Translations under genes and position numbers: made by a program | NCBI GenBank assembly: GCA_020740775.1 | Contig: JAHEWK010000003.1 | Location: forward strand, 682,001-746,000 | Source: Ilyonectria destructans | Taxonomy: Eukaryota; Ascomycota; Sordariomycetes; Hypocreales; Nectriaceae | DNA: 64,000 nt | Direction: 5' to 3' | Shown: positions 23,990-35,547 of the stretch, piece after piece | Layout: each line of letters opens with the position of its first letter | Position numbering within the stretch: the stretch's first letter is position 1 | Notes under the pieces: generated by a model | Database searches by the model: none | What the model was told of the DNA's origin: nothing | The model's input: only the letters and a program-made list of their open reading frames with translations

Positions 23990-25046
23990 TTAAAAGTTAC
24001 CGTCGGGTGTGGCCCCGTTGATGTGCCCATTCTCAATCTTGTCCTGCCCATGCACTTTTCCTCCATTCTCCTTCGTCTTAGCAGTCCTGTTGTTCACGGC
24101 CTTCATTCCATTCCCCTGATTTAGAGCCCCTGTCATCTTCTTAAACTTCCCCATTTCCCTTCCCATCTACGCCATCACTGCGACGATATCCGCCCTGCAG
24201 TTTACAAACTCCCACCCCTTCTTCACCCGTGCTGTCGCCTGCTCCGCGCTCAGACAGAAGTATCCCGCAAACTTCCCTGCCTCTTTGGCCGCTTTTAGCA
24301 CCTTGTCTCCAGCCTCTTGCACTTCCCTCATGTCCGCATGGTCCCTCCCCAAGAACCCCATGCTTGCGCACAAGTCATTTGGCCCGATGTAGAGCGCATC
24401 GATCCCCTTTACTGCCGCACTCTGTTCGCAACTTGCCACCCCCAAGGGCGTCTCGATCTGCACGATCACCACCAGCTTCTCATTCACACTCGTGGAGTAC
24501 TTGCCGTACTCCATACCCATGCCCCATGATAGCGACGCAAACAGCCCACCAGTCCCGCGCGGGCTATCAGCTCAGCTCAGCTTGGGCTTGCGTCTCGACC
24601 ATGGGGATCATTATCCCGTGGGCACCGACGTCGAGCGCACGTTTGATGAGGTGAGGTTCCGGACCAGCGATGTGCACTATAGGAGACGAGTGGGCAGCGG
24701 CAATGGCTTTCACGGACATGTGCATGGAGGAGTCGTCGACAACGCCGTGTTCGCAGTCGACGAGCACCTACTGGTGTGTATAAGGTTAGCTCAGTCCTTC
24801 CAGGCGTGTGTCACATGGACATTTTCCACCACTTGCTGATATGGCGTGAGGGATTCTAAGATGGGGATGAGCTGCTTGTGCACTCACATCGGGCCCTAAA
24901 CTAGCTACCGTGCTCGCAAGGTGATTTCCGGGGTATTGAAGCCATTGTCCCATTGAGGGAGCTCCTCCAGCCTTCGCACGCAACAGCGAAGCCTTCAACT
25001 TGGTGTTACCATCATCGGCCATACATGATGGTGTCCCTGACGACAT
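23990..25046 (-). pseudogene. HpcH/HpaI-type aldolase, decayed
   Basis: Remnant of a class II pyruvate aldolase (2,4-dihydroxyhept-2-ene-dioate / 2-dehydro-3-deoxyglucarate aldolase family). Exon 1 is 24888-25046 from ATG 25044-25046; a GTGAGT donor follows. Exon 2 starts at 24770 or 24767 and carries VDCEHGVVDD, ALDVGAHGIMIPMVETQ, then VVIVQIETPLG and the metal-site region IDALYIGPNDL. Three lesions are visible. The acceptor CAG is followed by TAG (24768-24770) where the family has Trp. Sequence near 24566 is deleted and frameshifted: the frame ends in TGA at 24567-24569 and about ten residues of the PxRG region are missing. A TAG stands at 24167-24169, again at a conserved Trp (AVMA-Trp-MGREMG). 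The same frame then runs to TAA at 23990-23992. Not functional as read. Confidence 0.72.
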
Positions 25047-26079
25047 GTTGTGCGATGTCACGAACGGCCAGCTTTTTGGGGTGTTATCGCGCGTTGTTGA
25101 ATATCAATTTGTCCTGTTCGTCGGGGGTTAGAACAAAGTGCACCAGTGCCGTGTGCCGTCTAGCCTTCGGCATCGCATAGTTAGACTTTCGAGCCTTCTC
25201 GTACCTTCTTCTTCGTCGGAACCAAATACGATGACGCTCTATGAATAGCACAAGAAATTTGATAACAAGACAACCGCCAAGGTGCTCGAGTCCGTAAAAA
25301 CCCTGGAATGCCTCGGATCACAGGAATGGCCAGTTCCGTAACGGGCTAGCTGGTAAGAGGCCCATGAGAGCAACGGAGCTCACTCCCACACGCAGGATTG
25401 TCATTGTGGGACATCAGATGAGCTCCGTGATCCCTGCATGTGGAGTTGTGGAGTAAAACAGCAGCATGTACGGAGTACAAGTGGGGATGTCATGTCCATG
25501 GAAGCAATATCCACAATAGGTAAGGTTCACATAAACAGAGATACCAAAATGTAAGCTTGAAACGGTCCGAGACTAGGTACTGTACATAAAGGAAGATCTG
25601 AATAGTATCAATTGGGTTCATTGGTCAAAGCGAGATTTAGGACGGGCAGGTCGTGGAGACAGTCAAGGACGGCCAGGATCTCACCAAAGTCTTACCAAGG
25701 CGGAATACTCACCAATGCTAATTGCTATTGGTAAAGTAGACTACCCAAAGTACCAAAATACTCTCTGTGGATTTTCCCCTCATGAAAAGTCGCTTAACAG
25801 TTGGTGGAGCGCGGATACCTTGTCCTGTCGCGGAGTTTATTGCCGAGTAGTCCACGCAGATACGGCATTAGCGGCGGGCCGGGATCCGGCCCAAACTCAG
25901 CTCCAACGACCTCTACGTAGACACATACGAACGTCTCACGAATCATCCCACAATGCATCCCTCGTACTTAAACTCGATTTGTTGTATCTAACTAGGATCG
26001 TGGAGGCCTGGTGTTGAGTTTATATCTTGTGAACATTTTCTCCACACTCTCGGACTTTTCTCAGATCTAACCTGGCGCC
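25047..26079. other. Intergenic between two pseudogenes; possible extra coding remnant
   Basis: 1.03 kb separating the divergent aldolase and amidohydrolase remnants. On the minus strand, about 25060-25230 reads like protein (ALVHFVLTPDEQDKLIFNNAR, then a TAA, then HPKKLAVRDIAQ), perhaps a lost upstream gene; the family is unknown. The rest shows nothing recognisable. Confidence 0.3.
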
Positions 26080-27400
26080 ATGTCAACCGCCATTCAAGCC
26101 GCCCGAGTGCTTCCCTCCAGTCAAGCAGATATTGTACAAGATGATGTTGTTGTCGTGTGCGGTGACCGCATCACAAAGGTTGGAACATGGGACTCGTTGA
26201 AAGATTTTCACGGAACCTCGACGGTAGAAGACCTTGGGGATGTGACCCTAATGCCGGGTCTTTCTGACTGCCATGTGAGCCATGCCCTGCAATTCTCAAA
26301 ATAGGACTTACACGGGAAAGGAGAAGCTATCTCTAACAGTCCCTTCAGCTTCACCTCCAAATGGACCCAGCAAAAATTTCGACCTCTACCAAAAGTGACC
26401 TCTCAGACGCCGAGATTCTCTCACTTATGGTCAAGCACTCGGCCCGTCTCCTCGATGCCGGTGTCACAACTGTCCGCGACCTTGGCTCTCGCGGCAACAA
26501 CGCTATAATGACTCGGTAACGAATCCGACATGGCTCCATTCCCGGTCCCCGTTTGCAGTGTGCCAACGCGCCCCTCACCGTGCCCGGCGGCACCTGCGAG
26601 GGTGCTGATGGCGTTGTTGCTGAGGTCCGCAAGCGCGCTACTGAGGGTGCTGACCTCCTCAAGGTCATGTCTACTGGGGTTTCATGACGGCGGGCTCGCA
26701 CCCGAGCAAGGTGCGCTTCACACTTGAAGAGATGCGCGCCATTAAACAGGAGGCTAAGAAGCACGGCATGCCTGTGACGACTCATGCGACCGGCGCCGAG
26801 GGCATCGACATGGCCGCCGATGCCGACTTTGACTGTATTGAGCACTGAGCCTGGATTCACCCTTCAGGCAAGGCCATCTTCGACCCAGTCTTGGCCCAGA
26901 AGCTGGTCGATAAAGAAATTCCGGTGTGCCCCACTATGAACACAGCCTGCATCGAGCGGTGCTACTTCTGCCCCTGGGACACGCGAGACGTTATTGTTGA
27001 TAACCTCATCAAGATGCGTGAGATCGGTGTCCGGATTGTTGTTGGAACCGATGCCGGCATCGGATTGTGTCTCCACGAGCGTTACGCGGACGGGCTGACC
27101 GTCATGGCGGATGCGGGATGGACGCCACGCGAGATTGCCAAGGCGGCGACCGAAGAAGCAGCCAAGGTGTGCGGGTTAGAGGCCGAGACCAGAAGGCTAG
27201 AGCCAGGAATGGCCGCTGATCTAGCTGCCTTTCAAGGAAATCCTGTCGAGGATGTGAAGAATTATGCTCGACCGAAGTGGGTGATGGCGTTGGGGAGGGT
27301 GCATAAGATGCAACCAATCGAGCCACTAGGCGATATCAAGGCTCAGGCAGATATAGCAATGACGCGTTTAAGGGAAGGGGCAGGCTTAGTTTCGACTTAA
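26080..27400 (+). pseudogene. Imidazolonepropionase-like amidohydrolase, decayed
   Basis: Metal-dependent amidohydrolase (TIM-barrel superfamily) remnant. Exon 1 is 26080-26274, the intron 26275-26348, and exon 2 starts at 26349. The splice rebuilds the metal motif DCHLHL. Other landmarks are LLDAGVTTVRDLGSRG, the Lys region EGADLLKVMSTG, THATGAEGI, DCIEH, CPTMNTACIER and the metal Asp in VVGTDAGIG. At least three lesions interrupt it. A TAA is at 26517-26519. One G is missing from a G-run at 26676-26679, shifting the frame between STG and FMTAGSH. A TGA is at 26846-26848, right after DCIEH. From 26849 to the stop at 27400 the last frame is open and well conserved. Not functional as read. Confidence 0.75.
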
Positions 27401-28134
27401 CTTAAAGAGATCTTCAATTAAATAAACATACCTAATCTTGGTATAGGAATACTTGTAACTGATAGATGTCTGCGACAGCTTGGGAATCTTTCCGGGGGTC
27501 GGCCATCTACACCACAGATGACCCTTAACGTGGCGTTCATATTCTGTATAAACTCTTAGTTAACTCGACGCATATCACAATAAATCTTCCCGCCCTACAT
27601 TCACTACCTTTATACTTTTCTCCAATGTCTCCAGCCCGCGGCGTTTCGACGTCTCGCAATAGTCAGCTCAGTCTAAGGGACACGGTCGATCACATATTTG
27701 GAAAGAAAGGATTTTATTAGAGCTGAAACCCCAACTGCCCCAAATGGTTCTAGGAACAACCATCTTTCTTTCTTCTAGAGCCGAGCTCAGTCGAAGTGAC
27801 AGAGACCAAGCCCATGCCTACACTCACGTTGACGTAGCTAATTAGTCCAATCCTCAACTTCATTCCCACAGAACCTAAACAGCCCTTTTCTATATACAGC
27901 CACAATCGCTTCATTTTAGAGACACCGGATCCCCCCTTCATTAATCACACCATCATTGCAGCACATCCTCGTCGTTGATCATGCCCCACCAAAGAAGTCT
28001 TGGCGCTCCGATTCTCGCAAATCGTCCCATTATGCCTCAACTTTCACACATTATCTAATTATTGTTACAGCCGCTATCAGCCTCAGGACCAGTTTCCATT
28101 GCACAGCATGGGCTAAGTTGAGCGGACTTCTCCA
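27401..28134. other. Intergenic between convergent genes
   Basis: 0.73 kb. No gene, RNA or repeat recognised. Confidence 0.4.
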
Positions 28135-28644
28135 CTAATTGAAGGATTGACTCATATGCGTTGTATGCCACACCGGATCATCCTCAATCTGGCGTATGAC
28201 GAATCCATGCTTCTCCCAAAAGCGGATTGCCCCCGGTAGGAAAGGATGAGTATGTAGATACAACCGCTCAATGCCCACCTGTTGCGCTTTTTGTTTTATT
28301 GTGGTGAACAATTTTGAGGCCAACCCGGCGCCGCGCCAGGCCGGCTCGACGTATAGACGGACTACCTCGACTACGCGATCGTGGCCGAAATCGAGCTGGG
28401 GGAAGCGCTGGTCGTAGGCGAGAAATCCAATGGTGGCAATGAGACGACCATCAGCTCGGGCTGTGAAGAATGTCCCATCGGGATGCTCCAAGTAGGTCTG
28501 CTGGAAGATGGCGATTTCGCGTTCGGCCTGTTGGATGTGGGATGCTGGGTCTAGCATTGGGAACATCTCGACCCGGGTCGCCTTAACAAAGTCGACGATT
28601 GCGGGAATCTCATCAGGCGTGGCAGGGTGGATGGTTATCGCCAT
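28135..28644 (-). CDS. GNAT-family N-acetyltransferase
   Basis: Single-exon gene of 169 residues, start ATG 28642-28644. It is a Gcn5-related acetyltransferase that moves an acetyl group from acetyl-CoA to an amine; the acceptor is unknown. Motif A is clear: VVEVVRLYVEPAWRGAGLAS at about residues 90-109 contains the acetyl-CoA pyrophosphate loop RGAGLA. Motif B (LYLHTHPFLPGAIRFWEKHGF) follows at about 132-152. An N-terminal helix pair (DEIPAIVDFVKATR) and a substrate-side strand (FFTARADGRLIATIGF) complete the fold. The length fits single-domain GNATs. The gene is intact. Confidence 0.85.
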   Translation of the reverse strand: MAITIHPATPDEIPAIVDFVKATRVEMFPMLDPASHIQQAEREIAIFQQTYLEHPDGTFFTARADGRLIATIGFLAYDQRFPQLDFGHDRVVEVVRLYVEPAWRGAGLASKLFTTIKQKAQQVGIERLYLHTHPFLPGAIRFWEKHGFVIRQIEDDPVWHTTHMSQSFN

Positions 28645-30408
28645 CGCGTCGCTGGTACTGAGTTGATCTATTCACAGGCTCGACGGTCGCCGTCACTGTG
28701 GGAAGCGGACATTGTTGTTTATGAATTGAGAATGATTTCGCAAAGATACAGAGAGAGATCGGTTTCACAGCGAGATCGGCTTTAAATTTTCCGGTGCCTA
28801 CGCCCCACCTCTTCCGCTATTCACGTGGCGGTTCGCGGTGTCTGTCCGTCATTTGAACAAGAATACGACTTCCTTTTTCATCCCCATAAATATTATACAC
28901 CGTCGGGGAACTCGTGCAAGCAATGTGAATGTGATGAGTGTTTTGATCGCGTTAGGTAGGTGCTAGCTAATCATGTGCACAAATAGACAGGATATAGGTT
29001 ATGGCAGTTGCTGCGTTATACTAATGTAGTCATATACCCGGTTATCATTGAAGCGCGAATAATTTAAACATGATGAAACTGTAGATCCCCCCCTCCTAAT
29101 ACAATTCCAATCGTGGAGTCCTCACTCCCGCTCTCGGACCGCGCGGACGTGCCGAAAACTCTAAGATAAAGTGGAGCTCCGGCGCCAGGAATATCTACCA
29201 ACGTCTAGTTATCGACGATGATCAATCTAGCCTCGTAGTAGACACAGCTCGGGCTCTTTTCTGTGGCGGAATTAGTATATTGACTAGCCCCGTGATCGTT
29301 CCCGAGTCCAGCCACGAAGGCGTGTACCAGCGATCAAAACGCTTCCCTGACTTTACTACATTTACTCCTCAAGTAAATGTATAAAGAAAGCAAACTCTTT
29401 TCAATACGTTCCCTCCCCATTCATTCCACAAGCACTTCATGGTAGCCTCCTTACATAATGGCACGATCGAATGTATAGGCAAATACCGAAGGTCTCTGCA
29501 AGTCTGACCCCATCCTTAGCCAGTCGTTCCAATCGGAACATTGCCAACCAGCTCCTCCGGTACTTGGCGCAGGTGGCAAAAGGAATTACCACAAGCCATT
29601 ATCCTGCTTATCTGTGTTTTTTCTTGCACATGTACTTGGTACAATTTCCATGTGAAACAGTGGCGCTGTGCCGGCTGGCAAGCCACTCCATGGCCTTGCG
29701 GTTCTCGACTTTCCCGCCCCCCACGGCCCCACGGTTGTGTCTAACTAGCCATCAATCTTTAGCTCCAGGCTATTCCGCTCGTAAACGTTTCGAAGGTAGT
29801 CGATGAAACCAGTGCCGATTCAATTGAGGGGCTACTTACAATTCACGAAAGGGAAGCAATTGACGCTGGCGTGCGTTAGTCTTGGCGTCAGGCGACTAAT
29901 GTCGATTTGGACTTGTGTGCCGTATTGGGCTTACGGGCTGGTATTTTCTTTTCTTTTTTGGGCATTGGCTGGCTCAATATGACTGGATACTGAGTTAGTG
30001 AACAAGATACATCCGTGTTACGACATCAAATCACGGTCGTTGGTACGAAGTACAGACCCCGCTCGCTTCGTTGGGTGTGCCGCCTCCCCGCTTGCCACCG
30101 CTACTGGCATCTGGGGAGCTGAAAGCCACCGTCCAATTGTTCACACTGTCCTGTTTCCCAACCAACATGTCCATCCAGGTCTCGCCCAGGGCCAGCAGCC
30201 TCACTCCTACAACTAACCGTCATTCTCATCCTCATTTCCATCCAAGTCAGCGTCACCGTGCCGGGCGTCTGTTATGGGAGAGGCCTCCGACTGAGTTGCA
30301 CACGTTAGGCGCTACAGCAGCCTGATCTGCCCACCCTCCCACACCAGCTGCGTCTCTCTGTTCAAAACATCCCACAGCCGCCACAAGCGGGGCTGTATCA
30401 TTTCCGCC
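28645..30408. other. Intergenic, nothing recognised
   Basis: 1.76 kb, shared upstream region of the GNAT gene (-) and the unknown gene at 30409 (+). Frames at 29471-29806, 29998-30216 and 30253-30684 resemble nothing known. No RNA gene seen. Confidence 0.4.
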
Positions 30409-33400
30409 ATGACAACCCGGGAATCTGTACGCAAGTTTGATGGCGTAAAGAATGTTGTCACCCGGTACAGTCTGAAATTTGAAGCGATAAAGCCCCCGCG
30501 CGATGTGTACAAGGAGAAAAGGGCGGCTGTGAAAGCCGGCATTGCTCAGACATGGGCACACATGGCAGCCCACCCTGACCCATCGGACACGTCCAGAGTC
30601 CAAAGAATCGTCGAGTTCGGTGGTAATTTGAAGGAACTGGAAATTCGGCACAAAGCGACTATCGAAGATGAAGAAGAAGCCCACGACAAAGTGCTAGACG
30701 CGGTTGTGGAGAGCTTCTGTGATGATCTTGTCATCGCAATGGGGTCGGATATGGTGACGAGGTCGTTGCAGAAGCTTTCCAAGCAGCAGCCGAAACAAAG
30801 CAGTCCCAACCTTCCACTGGCGGACACCAATAAGAAATCTTCAATGGTGTCCAAGGAAAGTGCACGGCCTACACATCCATCTGCACCAGACATGGGTAAA
30901 CCAGTTCCGACACCCAACGTGAGTACTCCCAACCACATCCGGTAAATCTTATCTTGACACGCGCATAAAAGGGGACACAACACGACCTAGAAGATTCTCC
31001 CAAGTCAAGGAAACGCCGGCGGATTGATGGCGACCAAGCTAGCGAGGTTGAGCGACGTAGCTCACATCCGCGTGCTGCTGCAGTTCGAACCATCCATGCG
31101 ACCAGAGCCACCAAACGGACAGGGCAGCCAAACGCTCAAAACAAGTTCACCAAAGACCAAGTTCCATCTTCTACCACCGAAACCATTGGGGTTCAGACAC
31201 GTCAAAGTCGAGCGCGAACTAATCACGAAGATTCCGAAGCCGTTGTGAAACCAACCCCGGGCAACATTTATTTCGCATTCCGGGAGAAGTCGAAGGAATG
31301 GTCAGCGGCCCTCGTCCTTCCAAAGAAAAATCTCGATGATGTCGGAGTCCCTGCCACTCTTGATAGTCTAGGCCTGATGGATAACATGCCGGAATGCTAT
31401 AGTTACAGCAAGGATACCAATACCTTCAGATGGCGGAAAGGATACAGAGACGGGCAGTCTCTCGTCAATCAGCGCCAGTTTCCCGTCATGTTCTTTGACG
31501 GGCGAGCCTTCCCAGACAAGAGCGAAGTCGGTTGGGTGACTGCCAAAGACATGCGCACCTTGAACGTGAAAGTCACCCACTCCTCCCTTATTCCGCATCA
31601 CCAGTCTGTGTTCAAATACTTGAAAGAACGCGCAGCCTTGGCGGCAGCGGAGGCGGAAGCAGAAATGGAATCAATGGAAATCGACGACACTGGTTCTGAC
31701 TTACCGGATGGTACGTTGCGACTCAGGAAGTGTACTGTTGTTTAGCTTTGGAGATTTTGCTGACATACTCCATTTTGCTTTCAGTACCTCAACGCCAGGG
31801 AACACCTTCAGTAGCCCCAAGCACGGGCAGTGGCAGTCCGGACCACTCTCCAACAGATGAACCAGATGCCCCAACATCTGAACCAGGTGAATCAGCAACA
31901 CATGTGCCTGAAAGCACACCCGTCCCCGATATCCCAGATCACTATCAACCACTTCAGCCCATGGAATCAACATCACAGTTAATTGCAAGCACATCCGTCT
32001 CCGATATCCCAGATCACTATCAGCCATTCGATCCCATGGAATCAACATCAGAGTTGACTCCAAGTACACCCGTCCCTGGTAGCCTAACTCAATTGTCGGG
32101 GGCCATCCAAGAAGCACATCACAGTCCTACACCAGATCCAGCACCGTCAATGAAAGAGCAAATTGATACGGGTCCAGAAATTATATCAATTCCGAGTACT
32201 CCTACTGAAGGACCTTCTCCTACCAATGACCGTTTTCATGTAGTTGAGCGCATGGAGCGACCCTGGGATGGAAGTCAACGCCAGTCATCGCCAATCGCGA
32301 CCGACTTTACAGATCGAACACATGGCGAGATAAACTCGCTCGAAGTTCAAGGGAAATCAAGTGACGCAGCTTCCCTGCGAACTGTTCCGTATGAAATCAG
32401 GCGTGCAGACGTCCATGGAATTGCACATGACGCCTTAAAAGTCATGAGCGCCCTTCCGGAGAGATCCTCGGGGGGAGACGCGCGGGAAGGGGGTACCAAT
32501 TTTCGAGTTCATCCGCCCACGTTCTTTCGTCGTCCTGAGGTCCCAGATCAGTCTCAGGCTACCCCTGGGACAATCTACCAATCCGAAGCAAGACCAGACA
32601 AGGACTTGCCTACGGTGGACCAGCAACTAACGACGCCAGTTCCTGGTGCACTTCTAGCGACCATGTCGGCTTGGTCAAAGCTAGCCGGATCTACACCAGG
32701 TTCTCACCCTTCGCCAGAATTCTCCCGACCCCAGGATGGACCTCCCAGAACGCACAGTACGACGAATGACCAGATATATGGAACTCAATATCCTCCATTC
32801 CAAGGACCCCGACACCCCTCGGAAATAAGCGCGTCCTCCAGTTTTAGCTACGGTCTGCCGCCTCCAGTCCCGAGTGCTGGAGCACCTGTTCCATATTCTC
32901 CAACGACACCAGGCCCTACACCCCCAAATGTGACCTCGCTCAAGCCCGCCTCTACAAGCACACCATTCTCCTTGGAGGTGCCGGCGGAGATGGTTCGTTT
33001 ACCACCGATCACTTTCTCTCGAAGAGATGACAACCCACCGTTGTCCATTCCTTCATTTGGGTGGCAGGACTCGGCCACGGGATCTCAGGTGGAGAACCGA
33101 GGTGTGGAAAGTAATCCGGCTCATGCTTCCTCGTCTGGTGCAGGTCTCTACACGTACTTGGGCAGCCCTGGTCAAAATTCTCATCAATTCGGCGTTCCAA
33201 GGTTCTCAAATCCGCCCCAGGAAGGTCAAGGGTCCAGCTCAGCTCCTGAGCTTTTGAACCCACCACCCAGGCCGGCCCAGTCAACCTCGCAGGAGTTCAT
33301 GGAGGCATCCGCCAGTGACTACACCACTTGGCCTTATCGACTCGACGATTCAATTGTTCAGCAGCTGGAGGCCTACCTAACATACAACCACCTTCCTCTA

Positions 33401-33520
33401 GGGATTAGAGGGCTGATGAATCCTGAAGGAGTTTACCTATGTCCCCTCTGCTACGGGAGTAAGAGGAAGCGTTATATTCGCCTTGGTGCCTTCGTGACCC
33501 ATTTGATGAGAAAGCATTAA
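30409..33520 (+). CDS. Large protein of unknown function with C-terminal zinc finger
   Basis: Predicted protein of 980 residues; I do not recognise it. Exons 30409-30895, 30991-31710 and 31785-33520; phases agree and each intron has GT..AG ends. Residues ~1-160 are charged and helical. A basic segment follows the first intron (SRKRRRIDG, a likely nuclear signal), then an ordered-looking domain at about 245-400 (GNIYFAFREKSKEWSAALVL ... WVTAKDMRTLNVKV), and a long Pro/Ser/Thr-rich disordered region. The last 35 residues contain CPLC and HLMRKH, which make a C-x2-C-x16-H-x4-H finger. Two 75-bp tandem repeats lie at 31913-32062. A nuclear, perhaps chromatin- or DNA-linked role is inference. The intron 1 donor was chosen by phase. 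Confidence 0.65.
31913..32077 (+). repeat. 75-bp in-frame tandem repeat, 2.2 copies
   Basis: Units at 31913-31987 and 31988-32062, plus a partial third, each coding 25 residues around VPDIPDHYQP and PMESTSQL. The copies differ by few bases. They lie in the disordered middle of the unknown protein. Confidence 0.7.
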
Positions 33521-34362
33521 GCACATTCTTACGCAGATGTTAAAAGTTTTTATATAGATTATTAATCCCAATTTTTTACGAGCCGCCCGGGGCCAATGTT
33601 GCCCTATACGACGTATATGAGCGATACTAAGTCGTCGGGCCCAAAGCGTCTTCTGTGTTAGAAACTAACATTGACAATGTCACACTCAAAGTCCGAAATG
33701 GATAGCGGTTTTGGTTACGAACGATAGAGTTTCACAAAGATTACTACATAAACAAACTGTTAATCAGACTAAGGGCGAGTGATGGGCGGATGGTGCGTTT
33801 AGGAAATTGACCTCAACATGCACCAAGGCGGACATGCGGAAAGCCGGGTCTAAAACTGTAAGGCACAGCGGCAACGGGTATGCTCTGCGAGAGTGAATTG
33901 ACATTGGAGCCAGGTCTTTCGGAGGAGAGAAAAATATTCAAATCTGCACCATTCAAAGCTGTACTGATGAAATGTGCTCAGTGAGGCGGCGGAATCGAAG
34001 ATGCATGGTCCATACGCGAATGCGGTTAATATTCTGGCTCAGGAGCTGAGCACCCACTAGAACATCGCAACCTTTCCACGTAGATACTCAACTTCTCAGT
34101 TTCATTGGATATCCTAGCTACTAAATGCACTTTGTTTCAATTCCATTTATTTCCAAGTAACTCATCCTTTTTGGTGGTTAACGCAGCAGGAAATTACGTC
34201 AGCACCAGTGCTAGGCTACAGACATAGCTTCACAGTCAAGGTGAGTCATCACTTCATAGCGTATTTAAAAGCTCAAGAAGTCGTGACGATAGACGGAATT
34301 CCATTCAACTCAATTGAAGAACGACAACCAAAAATCCAAGTTCAGGCTTGGTCGCTGTCGCA
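33521..34362. other. Intergenic, nothing recognised
   Basis: 0.84 kb upstream of the TatD-like gene. A frame at 34208-34513 overlaps the gene start in another frame and is not supported. Confidence 0.4.
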
Positions 34363-35547
34363 ATGTGTGTGCAAGGCCAAGAACACGATGCGGCGCCAGA
34401 GCCGGAGCCACCCCGCCATTATCAGGACCCATTTCCCTGGCATCTCGGCGTCTTCGATGCCCACAATCACGTCGCTGAGCGAATGCTCTCCGTTTCTGAC
34501 TTGCCGAATATGAAAGCTCGATCCATAGCTGTCATGGCAACCCGAACACAAGATCAGTCGTTTGTCGCAGACCTTGCTGCATCCCACGGGGTCAAGGGCC
34601 AAGACCGCTTCTCACAAGATACGACCACCGTGGTAGCTGGGTATGGAAGACACCCTTGGTTTTGCCACGAGCTATATGACGATTCCATCGAAAATCCGAC
34701 ATACCTGCCTTCTGAGGATGTTGAGGCTGCAAAAGCAAAACACTACAAGGCCGTTCTTACGCCGAGTCCCGAAGAGCCTGCTTTCTGGAAAGACCTGCCA
34801 ACGCCAATCCCACTCTCGGCCTTCATTGCCGACACAAGAACACGACTAAAGGATGATCCACTCGCAATGGTAGGCGAGGTCGGCTTGGATAAACCTTTTC
34901 GGTTACCAATGCAATGGCAATCTGAGGCGAAAGCTGTGCGAGATCCAGCTCGCACTCCGGGAGGCCGGGAACGACGACCACTAAGCCCATACAACATTCA
35001 GATGTCACATCAAAAGGCAGTTCTATTGGCACACCTAAAGCTAGCTGGTGAGTTAGGTAGAGCTGCGAGTGTCCACGGGGTTCAGGTGCACGGAGTGTTG
35101 TATGACTTTTTGGCGAGCTGCTGGAAGGGCCATGAAGTCAGGGGCCGGCGCGCACAGGATAAGAAGCGCAAAGAACAAGCGAAAGAAAACGAAACGGAAG
35201 AACAGCTCGCCAAGCCATATCCACCACGCATCTGTCTTCACTCATTCAGCGGCAAGTCAGACGCGGTGAAGCAATATCTAAAACCGTCCATCCCCACCAA
35301 AATATTCTTCTCTTTTTCCAAGACGAACAATCTCTCCTCGGAGGCTGCCAGGGCAAAGACTGAGGACGCGGTCAAGTTAGTGCCAGACAACCGAGTACTA
35401 GTTGAGAGTGATCTTCATACAGCAGGAGATAGGATGGATAATGAGCTAGAAGAGATGTATCGTGCAATATGTGAGATCAAGGGCTGGGACTTGGACGATG
35501 GTGTGAGGAAAATTGCCACCAACTACCAAGAGTTCATTTTTGGTTGA
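34363..35547 (+). CDS. TatD-family metal-dependent hydrolase, Scn1-like
   Basis: Single-exon protein of 394 residues from ATG 34363 (in-frame codons further upstream are not ATG). It is a TIM-barrel hydrolase of the TatD type, with overall shape like fission yeast Cut9-interacting protein Scn1. Metal ligands: the DAHNH motif (GVFDAHNHV) at about 34-38, Glu in MVGEVGLDK near 173, His in VHGVQVHG near 240, His in CLHSFSGKSD near 290, and Asp in VESDLHTAGD near 352. TatD proteins are Mg2+-dependent nucleases or phosphoesterases; the substrate here is unknown. A Lys/Glu-rich insert at about 260-280 is a disordered loop, as in other fungal homologues. Intact. Confidence 0.82.
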   Translation: MCVQGQEHDAAPEPEPPRHYQDPFPWHLGVFDAHNHVAERMLSVSDLPNMKARSIAVMATRTQDQSFVADLAASHGVKGQDRFSQDTTTVVAGYGRHPWFCHELYDDSIENPTYLPSEDVEAAKAKHYKAVLTPSPEEPAFWKDLPTPIPLSAFIADTRTRLKDDPLAMVGEVGLDKPFRLPMQWQSEAKAVRDPARTPGGRERRPLSPYNIQMSHQKAVLLAHLKLAGELGRAASVHGVQVHGVLYDFLASCWKGHEVRGRRAQDKKRKEQAKENETEEQLAKPYPPRICLHSFSGKSDAVKQYLKPSIPTKIFFSFSKTNNLSSEAARAKTEDAVKLVPDNRVLVESDLHTAGDRMDNELEEMYRAICEIKGWDLDDGVRKIATNYQEFIFG

